Assembly (NCBI GenBank): GCA_003136515.1
Contig: PLEU01000206.1
Location: 568 to 7,098, forward strand
Reading direction: 5' to 3'
DNA length: 6,531 nucleotides
Source: Spartobacteria bacterium
GTDB taxonomy: Bacteria; Verrucomicrobiota; Verrucomicrobiae; Chthoniobacterales; UBA6821
This document shows positions 1 through 5,415 of this stretch, piece after piece (position 1 is the stretch's first letter; each line of letters begins with the position of its first letter). The notes under the pieces were generated by a model, which was not told the origin of the DNA, did not search any database, and worked only from the letters and a program-made list of their open reading frames with translations. The position numbers and the translations under genes are program-made.

Positions 1-414
1 GCGGCCTTGAATCTCCTCCGCTTTTCCCGGATGCTGGATGATGGCAAAGCGTTGAAAATGGTTGGTCGGATCTTTTTAAACTCCGGTCGCACCTTGGGGT
101 CGATGCCCGCTGCAGTACCTCAAATCCTAGTGGCTATCCAATATAGCCTGTCTGCGGGCCGGCAGATAGTTGTGGCTGGAACTCTAGGCGCATCTGATGC
201 CAGGGCATTACTCGCGCAGGCAAGGAAGGGATTCCATCCCGATCAGGTTATTCTCTTTGCTGATGGGGGAGAGGGGCAGGCATGGCTCTCGGAATATGTT
301 CCCTCGCTTGCCGGTATGAAAACAGTGAATGGCCAAGCAGCCCTCTATCTCTGCGAGAATTTTACCTGCACAGCTCCTGTGACAGAGTTGGCAAGTGACG
401 CTTTATTCATTTAA
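1..414 (+). CDS. Thioredoxin domain-containing protein, YyaL/SPATA20 (DUF255) family, C-terminal end (5' truncated)
   Basis: The reading frame is open from base 1 and ends with TAA at 412-414, so this is the last 137 residues of a gene that begins upstream; a TTG at 7 is not a credible start. The end of the protein carries the pattern typical of the YyaL/SPATA20 (SSP411) family: a stretch like VAGTLGASDARALL, then FADGGEGQAWL, and close to the C-terminus AALYLCENFTCTAPVTE, matching the family's Y-x-C-x-x-F-x-C-x-x-P-V ending. Full-length members are about 600-700 residues, with an N-terminal thioredoxin-like domain followed by an (alpha/alpha)6 barrel related to N-acylglucosamine 2-epimerases. 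The fragment would be the end of the barrel plus the tail. The biochemical role of the family is not settled. Only 12 bases separate it from ffh, so read-through transcription is likely. The family call is firm; the function is not. Confidence 0.85.
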   Translation, partial: AALNLLRFSRMLDDGKALKMVGRIFLNSGRTLGSMPAAVPQILVAIQYSLSAGRQIVVAGTLGASDARALLAQARKGFHPDQVILFADGGEGQAWLSEYVPSLAGMKTVNGQAALYLCENFTCTAPVTELASDALFI

Positions 415-417
415 TAT
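388..417 (+). promoter_or_regulatory. Possible sigma70-like promoter ahead of ffh
   Basis: TTGGCA at 388-393 (5 of 6 to the consensus -35) is followed after 18 bases by TAATAT at 412-417 (4 of 6 to TATAAT). A start site about 7-10 bases further would fall at or just before the ffh ATG at 427, giving a leaderless or nearly leaderless message. That fits the absence of a Shine-Dalgarno sequence. It lies inside the end of the upstream gene, and AT-rich matches of this quality arise by chance, so this is only a candidate. Confidence 0.25.
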
Positions 418-426
418 TATCCGCCC

Positions 427-1824
427 ATGTTTTCCCAACTTTCCGATCAGCTTCAGCAGACGTTTAAGAACCTGCGTGGTCACGGACGACTCTCGGAGTC
501 GAATATTTCCGACGCCCTGCGCGAGGTGCGTCTAGCCTTGCTCGATGCTGATGTCCACTTCGCGGTCGCTAAGGAGTTTATCGCTCGGGTCAAGGATCGG
601 GCGATGGGGGAGGAGGTGCTCAAGAGTGTCACCCCCGGGCAGCAGATCGTCAAAATTTTCCACAACGAACTGACGGCACTACTCGGTGGCGATAACGCCC
701 CTCTGAACTACGGTAAGCCGACGCGCATCCTGATTGTCGGTCTTAACGGGGCAGGAAAGACGACTTCTTCGGCAAAGCTCGCACGGTTGCTGAAAAACCC
801 CGGACTCTTCAGCAGTATGAAGGGGGAGACGGCACGCACTCCAATGCTGATCGCGCTAGATCTAGTCCGCCCCGCCGCCATCGAGCAGTTGGCCACCCTG
901 GGTGGGCAGATTGAAGTTCCTGTTTTCTGTCCCGAATCCTCCGAAAAGGATGTCCTTGCCGCCGCCCGGCGGGCGCTCGTTTGGTGTGAAGCGCAGGGGG
1001 GAAATGTCGAAATCTACGATACCGCAGGCCGACGTGAAATCGATGACTCACTTGTGCAGGAGCTTGTGCGGCTGAAGGAGTTGATCCGTCCGGAGGAGAT
1101 TTTGCTCGTCTGCGATGCAGCCACGGGACAGCAGGCAGTGAGCGTGGCGGAAAAGTTCCACGAGGCTCTCGGTTTAACTGGACTCATCCTCACCAAGTTG
1201 GATGGTGATGCCCGCGGTGGCGCCGCCCTGTCATTGCGCTCAGTAACGGGACAGCCGATCAAGTTCGCAGGTATCGGAGAGAAGGTGGAGCAGTTCGAGC
1301 CGTTCCATCCCGAGCGTCTGGCCGGGCGCATTCTTGGCATGGGCGATATTGTGAGCCTCGTGGAGAAGGCAGCCGAGATGGTCGAGGTGGAGGAGATGAG
1401 TCGTCTGGAGGCCAGGATGAAGAGTGTTTCCTTCGATTTGGAGGACTTTCTGGCCCAGCTTCGGATGATCAAGAGAATGGGCCCACTGGAAAATCTTCTT
1501 GGCATGATCCCCGGGGCGGCTAATCTCCCTAGTTCCGCAGTGAATGGAAAAGAACTGCAACGGGTCGAGGCGATCATTCTCTCCATGACGCCCGGCGAAC
1601 GGAAGCGCCCCGAGATTCTCAATGCGCGCCGTCGCCAGCGCATCGCCCGCGGCAGCGGAAACTCCGTCACCGAGGTGAATAATCTCCTGCTTCGATTTGG
1701 CCAGATGAAAAAACTCGCCAAGAACACAGGAAAAATGAAAAAGATGATGTCCCGTTTCGCTTCCGGCGGAGCCCGGGGCTTCGTACCAAACCAATCCTTA
1801 CCGACCCGACTCCCATGGCAGTAG
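427..1824 (+). CDS. ffh: Signal recognition particle protein Ffh (SRP54 GTPase)
   Basis: This is the GTPase of the signal recognition particle. It binds signal sequences of nascent membrane proteins together with 4.5S/SRP RNA and docks with FtsY at the membrane. At 465 residues it has the usual length and domain order: N domain about 1-95, G domain about 96-300, M domain about 325-445. The GTPase motifs are visible: GLNGAGKTT at 105-113, DLVRPAA at 145-151, DTAGR at 198-202, TKLD at 256-259 and GIGEK at 282-286. The M domain has the finger-loop region MGPLENLLGMIPG (351-363), SMTPGER (386-392) and the RNA-binding ARRRQRIARGSG (400-411), where most homologues have SRR. Odd points are Asn107 where most Ffh have Gln, and about nine extra residues around 124-137. 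There is no Shine-Dalgarno before the ATG. The end overlaps rpsP by 10 bases, which implies translational coupling. Confidence 0.97.
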   Translation: MFSQLSDQLQQTFKNLRGHGRLSESNISDALREVRLALLDADVHFAVAKEFIARVKDRAMGEEVLKSVTPGQQIVKIFHNELTALLGGDNAPLNYGKPTRILIVGLNGAGKTTSSAKLARLLKNPGLFSSMKGETARTPMLIALDLVRPAAIEQLATLGGQIEVPVFCPESSEKDVLAAARRALVWCEAQGGNVEIYDTAGRREIDDSLVQELVRLKELIRPEEILLVCDAATGQQAVSVAEKFHEALGLTGLILTKLDGDARGGAALSLRSVTGQPIKFAGIGEKVEQFEPFHPERLAGRILGMGDIVSLVEKAAEMVEVEEMSRLEARMKSVSFDLEDFLAQLRMIKRMGPLENLLGMIPGAANLPSSAVNGKELQRVEAIILSMTPGERKRPEILNARRRQRIARGSGNSVTEVNNLLLRFGQMKKLAKNTGKMKKMMSRFASGGARGFVPNQSLPTRLPWQ

Positions 1825-2087
1825 CAATCCGACTCCGACGCGAAGGCGCACGCAACAATCCTTTCTACCGCATCGCTGTGGCAGACCAGCGCAGCCCGCG
1901 CGATGGCAAATTCATCGAACTCATCGGTCATTACGACCCAAAGCAGGCTGGTGACAATTACAAGATCAACCTGACCCGTGCCGAGTATTGGCTGAGTGTC
2001 GGAGCCCGTCCCTCGCAGACAGTCCAGAGCTTCATTACCAAGGCTCGGAAGGCAGCCACGGTTGAAGAGCCCGTGTCCGCCGCCTGA
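1815..2087 (+). CDS. rpsP: Small ribosomal subunit protein bS16
   Basis: This 90-residue protein of the 30S subunit is needed for assembly of the 16S rRNA 5' domain. The N-terminus MAVAIRLRREGARNNPFYRI, the following VADQRSPRDGKFIELIGHYDP and the segment INLTRAEYWLSVGARPSQTV are the diagnostic bS16 pattern ([31 protein letters not shown] in relatives). Length is normal. The ATG lies inside the last codons of ffh: ATGGCAGTAG at 1815-1824 holds both the rpsP start and the ffh stop in another frame. No independent ribosome binding site is seen, so translation is probably coupled to ffh. The ffh-rpsP order is conserved in many bacteria. The short tail after the conserved region (KAATVEEPVSAA) is variable in the family. 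Confidence 0.97.
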   Translation: MAVAIRLRREGARNNPFYRIAVADQRSPRDGKFIELIGHYDPKQAGDNYKINLTRAEYWLSVGARPSQTVQSFITKARKAATVEEPVSAA

Positions 2088-2100
2088 TTCCTTCAGTGAT

Positions 2101-2331
2101 ATGGACGAGTTCCTGCGCTATGTGGTGCGGCAACTCGTCGAGCACCCTGAAGAGGCTGTGCTCACACATAGGGAAGCTGGCGGAAAGCTGATTTATCAAC
2201 TCTCCCTGCGGAAGAGTGATGTCGGTCGTCTTATCGGCAAGGGAGGGAGTACCATCGGTGCCCTACGGGAACTTCTGAATGCCGCCGGGGAAAGACAGGG
2301 GATGAAGGTTGCTCTAGAGATATTGGATTAG
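2101..2331 (+). CDS. khpA: KH-domain RNA-binding protein, KhpA/YlqC family
   Basis: A 76-residue single KH-domain protein. The GXXG loop is GKGG at residues 46-49 within SDVGRLIGKGGSTIGALREL, as in KhpA/YlqC, whose members are usually 75-80 residues. In Gram-positive bacteria KhpA pairs with KhpB and acts as an RNA chaperone affecting cell division and growth; the role in this organism is inferred only. The ATG at 2101 was chosen because it gives the family's normal N-terminus (MDEFLRYVVRQLVEHPE). A longer in-frame reading from 1996 would add 35 low-complexity residues encoded inside rpsP. The gene starts 13 bases after rpsP stops and lacks a clear Shine-Dalgarno. The neighbourhood ffh-rpsP-khpA is the standard one, which supports the call. 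Confidence 0.93.
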   Translation: MDEFLRYVVRQLVEHPEEAVLTHREAGGKLIYQLSLRKSDVGRLIGKGGSTIGALRELLNAAGERQGMKVALEILD

Positions 2332-2528
2332 AATCGTTCTACCTAAAATAGGCCTACACGTGGATGGGGAATCGCGGAGTAGTGAGGGAAAACCCCAGAG
2401 GGAAATCAGGGAACTGGCAGTTTTATTGCCTCACCAACCCCTTCGGAATTGTTGATACAGGTCACAAAGTAGAACCTTGCACTTTTCAAATAAGTAATCC
2501 TTGACCTCATGAAAACATATCATCATAT
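2332..2528 (+). other. Intergenic region between khpA and the PEP-CTERM operon, with a G-rich stretch
   Basis: No convincing gene lies in these 197 bases. The first half is unusually rich in G runs: GGGG at 2366-2369, GGG at 2386-2388, GGG at 2400-2402 and GGG at 2409-2411. CCCC at 2393-2396 can pair with the first (TGGGG 2365-2369 with CCCCA 2393-2397). A small hairpin CCTA-aaa-TAGG sits at 2342-2352, and GGCA/TGCC can pair around 2416-2430. No hairpin is followed by a T run, so no intrinsic terminator for the ffh operon could be identified. The second half is AT-rich and probably holds the promoter of the downstream operon. Confidence 0.5.
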
Positions 2529-2531
2529 ATG
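2501..2531 (+). promoter_or_regulatory. Possible promoter of the PEP-CTERM operon
   Basis: TTGACC at 2501-2506 matches the consensus -35 at 5 of 6 positions. Downstream the sequence is AT-rich: CATATA at 2524-2529 sits after 17 bases, and TATATG at 2526-2531 after 19. Either -10 is weak and would put the start site at or beyond the first ATG (2529), favouring initiation at the ATG at 2535 or 2538. The true -10 may instead lie elsewhere in the AT-rich run. Low confidence. Confidence 0.25.
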
Positions 2532-2542
2532 AATATGATGAT
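2519..2542. repeat. Perfect 10-bp inverted repeat spanning the first start codons of the PEP-CTERM operon
   Basis: ATCATCATAT (2519-2528) and ATATGATGAT (2533-2542) are exact reverse complements separated by the four bases ATGA. The candidate start codons at 2529, 2535 and 2538 all lie in the loop or the right arm. In RNA this could form a 10-bp AT-rich stem that hides the translation start; in DNA it could be a dimeric repressor site. The repeat is directly visible; the role is inference. Confidence 0.6.
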
Positions 2543-3341
2543 TAAAAAAGTCACAGTGTTATTATTCTCTAGTTTCCTTCTTGTTGACGCTTCCAGCGCA
2601 AGTGCACAGGACACTTATGCCGATTCAGTCGTGAGCTATATCCCAGGGATGGGGATCAGTTCCTACTACACAAATGCAAGCGCGGCGCTTGGAGCACCAG
2701 ATCCCACAGCCTCAATCATCGCACCTGCCTATGGGACTACCAATATTGTCGGTGTGGGAGTTGGAGGGGAGTTGACTGTGGCCTTCTCTGTTCCAATCAC
2801 GAATAATGCAGTGGCTCATGCGGATGGTATGGACTTCACCATTTTTGGAAATGAGTTTTTCATTCTCAGTGAGAGCACTATCTCAGGTATTTACGACCAT
2901 GCTGGGTTAACGGTCTGGGTGAGTCAGGATGACGAGAATTTCTATCAACTGATCGCCCCTGAGAGCTTGTCCTACGGGGTGGATGAACTGTATCCCACGG
3001 ATGGAAGAGGGAATGCATGCCTGCCGATTAGCCCATTACTCTCCCTGACAAATTTTACGGGCGATACCGCCGCGCAAGCACTTTCACTTTATGACGGCTC
3101 GGCGGGCGGTACTTCCTACTCGATTTCCTGGGCTGAAAATACCAACGGCTCCCCGGAAGATCTCCTCTCAGTCTCATACGTCAAGGTGGAAGGGGGGACA
3201 AACTATGGCTATGTCGATGCCATCTCCCGAGTGGAGAATGTACCCGAGCCTTCCGAGCTGGCCCTGCTTTTCATAGGTGTGGGAATTATGCTTTGTTACA
3301 GAAAGAGACGTCTGCACGTGTGCCGAAATTTTCCACAATAA
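2529..3341 (+). CDS. PEP-CTERM sorting domain surface protein (ALGxPD / DFTIFGNEF type)
   Basis: A 270-residue exported protein. Residues 1-26 form a Sec signal peptide (basic IKK, hydrophobic LLFSSFLL, likely cut ASA|QD). The C-terminus has a PEP-CTERM sorting signal: VPEP at 238-241, a hydrophobic helix about 243-257 and the basic cluster RKRR at 258-261, followed by nine extra residues. PEP-CTERM tails are handled by exosortase/EpsH systems, which are not in this window. The body, SVVSYIPG (33-40), ALGAPD (53-58), GVGGELTVAFSVPI (77-90), DGMDFTIFGNEF (99-110) and VWVSQDDENFY (129-139), resembles a family of bacterial surface proteins with an ALGPPD...GGxIxLxF...GPDFxVFEN pattern, probably a beta-sandwich. 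No catalytic motif is seen, so a ligand-binding role is only inferred. ATGs at 2529, 2535 and 2538 are all possible starts. It is the first gene of a tight four-gene operon. Confidence 0.88.
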   Translation: MNMMIKKVTVLLFSSFLLVDASSASAQDTYADSVVSYIPGMGISSYYTNASAALGAPDPTASIIAPAYGTTNIVGVGVGGELTVAFSVPITNNAVAHADGMDFTIFGNEFFILSESTISGIYDHAGLTVWVSQDDENFYQLIAPESLSYGVDELYPTDGRGNACLPISPLLSLTNFTGDTAAQALSLYDGSAGGTSYSISWAENTNGSPEDLLSVSYVKVEGGTNYGYVDAISRVENVPEPSELALLFIGVGIMLCYRKRRLHVCRNFPQ

Positions 3342-3359
3342 TCCACAACCTTATTTCAT

Positions 3360-4061
3360 ATGATCGCTAAAAAATCACTCCTCATCTTATCGGTCGCCGG
3401 ATCAATTTGCATGACAGCCCAGCTTCGTGCGGATGTAACCACCGGCGCGCCAGTGATCGTTGATGTCGGCAACTCCACCGATCCATATGTCTCCTACCTC
3501 GTCATTGATGATACGAGTTTGGGGAATTCGGCCTTCGAATATGCTTGGTATTACAGTGAAACCAATGAACTGGGAACGACGAACCCTCTCACCGGAGATG
3601 ACCTGATCAATGCGGTGGTCGCCGGGACGACCAATACACCCTATGCCCTGACGCCAATCACCGAAGGGGCTCAGGGAGTCGATGCGGGTGTGGATGGCTT
3701 CGAAATCGGAAGCCAAACGTCGACCATTGTAAGCATCTATGATTCCTCCGCCACAGCTTACTGGGCCTACTGGATCAAGGATGGGAGTCAGACGGCCAGC
3801 TATCCTCCTTATACCTACGTGACACCAACTAACTGGATTATTGCATTGGATACGCCGTTTGACCGTCTGCTCACCAATGGTTCCTATGACGGTTGGACGC
3901 TCAGTACTCTGAATGCGGATTACAATTATGATGGAGCGGCCCCCCTCTCCTCAGCCGCACTGATCCCCGAACCGGCGACCCTGCCGATAATTCTCCTGTC
4001 GCTGGCGGCGATTCTTGTGGTGACCCGACGGAAACCGATCCGAAGAGGTTCAACTTTCTGA
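3360..4061 (+). CDS. PEP-CTERM sorting domain surface protein with a WxYW / GSxDGW pattern (possibly transcobalamin-like)
   Basis: A 233-residue exported protein: signal peptide about 1-24 (AKK, LLILSVAGSICM, likely LRA|DV) and PEP-CTERM tail with IPEP at 202-205, hydrophobic helix 207-222 and basic residues RRKPIRR at 223-229. The body holds FEYAWYY (59-65), TGDDLINAVVAG (78-89), GVDGFEIG (110-117), YWAYWIKDG (134-142) and TNGSYDGWTL (172-181). This order (a helix of the DxLxA type, an I/V-DG strand, an aromatic YWxYWxxxG strand, a GSxDGW end) resembles DUF4430/transcobalamin-C-like proteins and the WSYW...GSVEGW proteins I recall next to actinobacterial ECF transporter genes. The resemblance is by pattern only. 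It starts 18 bases after the previous gene with no Shine-Dalgarno. Its stop (TGA 4059-4061) overlaps the CTG start of the next gene. Confidence 0.86.
   Translation: MIAKKSLLILSVAGSICMTAQLRADVTTGAPVIVDVGNSTDPYVSYLVIDDTSLGNSAFEYAWYYSETNELGTTNPLTGDDLINAVVAGTTNTPYALTPITEGAQGVDAGVDGFEIGSQTSTIVSIYDSSATAYWAYWIKDGSQTASYPPYTYVTPTNWIIALDTPFDRLLTNGSYDGWTLSTLNADYNYDGAAPLSSAALIPEPATLPIILLSLAAILVVTRRKPIRRGSTF
4045..4048 (+). promoter_or_regulatory. Shine-Dalgarno GAGG supporting a CTG start at 4058
   Basis: GAGG at 4045-4048, within AAGAGG (4043-4048), ends nine bases before CTG at 4058-4060. The other start codons on the + strand of this window have no comparable motif. It therefore helps decide the start of the pseudopilin gene. 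Confidence 0.55.
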
Positions 4062-4777
4062 GACAGAGGGCATTCACTTTTATCGAGATGGTGGTCGCCG
4101 TGGCAGTCGTTGCTGTGGCGGCTGCCTTTCTGATTCCAGCTGCACTCAGCGTCTATGCGTCCACCACCGATGCGGTAAGCGCCCACGTTATCGAGCAGCT
4201 TAACGCGTCGGCCCAGTCTTACCTTGCAGAGAACGACCAGATCTACTGGCCGTACCGTTCAGCTGCAAGTGGAGGAACACTCTGGTGGTTCGGTTTTGAA
4301 TCGACAGCCAGTCTCAATTCCCCCGAAGGCCGGCGCTGGCTTGATCTTACTCGGGGCCCGCTGGGCCCTTACATTGCCGCATCCGGCGGGATGTGCGAGG
4401 ACCCCTCCTTCACTCGCGGCGGTTTTGCGTTAAAGCCTAAGTACGGTCACACCCATTTTGCCTACGGCTATAATCTACTCCTGTCTGGTCTTAACAGGCT
4501 GACCTTTTCACAATCTTCGAGAGTTCCGGTCTTTGCCACCTGCGCCCAAGTGAATACCTTCCAGTTACCCGCATCGCCCGCGCACCCCATGGTGGAGGAA
4601 TTCTACTATTTTGACACGACTGAAAGCACTGTTCAGTTTCGCATCGGGGGCAAAGCCATGGTTGGATTTTCCGACGGCTCCGCAGGTTATCTTCCTATGA
4701 TGCCGGGGACGCTTGACCGGCGACTTCCAACTGCCAAAATCGGACAAATCGACCCCTCCCTCATGACACCCAATTAA
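4058..4777 (+). CDS. Prepilin-type (type IV pilin / type II secretion pseudopilin-like) protein, probable CTG start
   Basis: This is a 239-residue protein if read from CTG at 4058. The N-terminus is then (M)RQRA|FTFIEMVVAVAVVAVA...: a short basic leader, a cleavage site before Phe, Glu at mature position 5 and a long hydrophobic helix, all hallmarks of a class III prepilin signal cut by a PilD-like peptidase. The first ATG (4088) would delete the leader and Glu5. Upstream the frame is open back to a TGA at 3929 but has no ATG, GTG or TTG. CTG overlaps the preceding stop (CTGA, 4058-4061) and has GAGG nine bases before it. The C-terminal part ends with GGKAMVGFSDGSAGYLPM, like the DG-containing ends of Planctomycetes/Verrucomicrobia pseudopilins (DUF1559/H-X9-DG group), but I cannot assign a subfamily. 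It would sit in the inner membrane with its globular part outside. The TAA is directly followed by the next ATG. Its role in this operon is unknown. Confidence 0.82.
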   Translation: MRQRAFTFIEMVVAVAVVAVAAAFLIPAALSVYASTTDAVSAHVIEQLNASAQSYLAENDQIYWPYRSAASGGTLWWFGFESTASLNSPEGRRWLDLTRGPLGPYIAASGGMCEDPSFTRGGFALKPKYGHTHFAYGYNLLLSGLNRLTFSQSSRVPVFATCAQVNTFQLPASPAHPMVEEFYYFDTTESTVQFRIGGKAMVGFSDGSAGYLPMMPGTLDRRLPTAKIGQIDPSLMTPN

Positions 4778-5401
4778 ATGACAAACCCCATCCGGCCTCC
4801 CCTTTTCTTCTCGCTCTCCCGAGGTGAACTTCTAGCCCTAGTCCTTCTTTTCAGCGGAGTCTTTTTCCGGGTTATCCGGGTTGATTTCGCTCCCGAGGTG
4901 CTCCCTAATTTTTCGCCCCTCATGGCGGCGGCGCTTTGCGGTGCGCTTTTCCTTCCCGGCACGGCGGGAATTTTCATTACTCTCATCGCCCTCCTTCTCT
5001 CCGATGCGGTGCTCAACATCCATTACGGTGAACAGGTTGCCTCCGGTCAGATCCTCTGGACACTTCCGTGTTATCTGGTGGCGGCCGGTGTAGGCGTCGC
5101 ATTGCGACGCAACAAGGATGGGAGTTCGGCAGTGGGCCTCCTCCCCGTAATGTGCTGCACCTTGGCCGTATCGCTCCTATTTTATCTCGTGACCAATACG
5201 GGGAGCTGGTTAGGAAATGCATCCTATCCCCAGACATTTCCCGGATGGATCCAGGCACTGGGCACAGGACTGCCAGGCTACCCCCCCACATGGACTTTCC
5301 TTCGCAATAGCCTGTGCGGGGATCTTCTCTTTGCGAGTCTTTTCGTATCCCTAGAGCGTTGCCTGGCATCCCGCAGCAGGAGCGTTGCAACAGTCTGCTA
5401 A
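4778..5401 (+). CDS. DUF6580-type multi-pass membrane protein, putative transporter component
   Basis: A 207-residue integral membrane protein with about five or six hydrophobic segments: roughly 17-33, 45-60, 62-77, 91-109, 119-141 and 178-192. The pattern VLPNFSPLMAAALCGALF (41-58), LLLSDAVLN (72-80), FYLVTNTGSWL (135-145), YPQTFPGWIQAL (150-161) and FLRNSLCGDLLFASL (174-188) matches what I know of DUF6580 proteins (NFTPVGALALFGG..., LLLSD, FFLVTNFGVWL, YP-T..G, F-RNTLLGDL-F). These are annotated as putative transport proteins and look like S-components of ECF transporters. The substrate is unproven. The ATG immediately follows the stop of the pseudopilin gene (TAAATG), so it is translationally coupled, and it has no Shine-Dalgarno. 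It is the last gene of the operon and overlaps the end of the convergent hydrolase gene by four bases. No ECF ATPase or T-component gene is in the window. Confidence 0.82.
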   Translation: MTNPIRPPLFFSLSRGELLALVLLFSGVFFRVIRVDFAPEVLPNFSPLMAAALCGALFLPGTAGIFITLIALLLSDAVLNIHYGEQVASGQILWTLPCYLVAAGVGVALRRNKDGSSAVGLLPVMCCTLAVSLLFYLVTNTGSWLGNASYPQTFPGWIQALGTGLPGYPPTWTFLRNSLCGDLLFASLFVSLERCLASRSRSVATVC

Positions 5402-5415
5402 TTATGCCGGGAGGC
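5361..5415. terminator. Nested inverted repeat at the convergent gene ends, possible two-way transcription end
   Basis: GCCT (5361-5364) plus GGCAT (5365-5369) can pair with ATGCC (5404-5408) plus AGGC (5412-5415), with GGG bulged. Inside, AGCAG (5375-5379) pairs with CTGCT (5395-5399) around a loop containing the palindrome GTTGCAAC (5384-5391). The structure lies exactly over the tail-to-tail gene junction, where a terminator is expected, but there is no T run on either strand. It may be a processing or pausing structure, or chance. Confidence 0.25.

Noticed and set aside
1014..1931. Long minus-strand open frame (about 305 codons) opposite ffh and rpsP
   Set aside because: It lies fully opposite two certain genes; the translation is Arg/Ser-rich without domain pattern and is a shadow of the codon bias.
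1996..2100. Longer N-terminus for the KH protein starting inside rpsP
   Set aside because: The extra 35 residues are not KH-like and overlap rpsP; ATG 2101 gives the normal KhpA length.
2357..2362. CACGTG palindrome, also present at about 3316-3321
   Set aside because: A six-base palindrome found twice in 6.5 kb is expected by chance; the second copy is inside a coding sequence.
2332..2528. SRP RNA (4.5S/ffs) or a bona fide cobalamin riboswitch in the gap
   Set aside because: The conserved SRP loop core (GGTCAGG...GGAAG...AGCAGCC) and the riboswitch core (CCCGCAACGGT-like) are absent.
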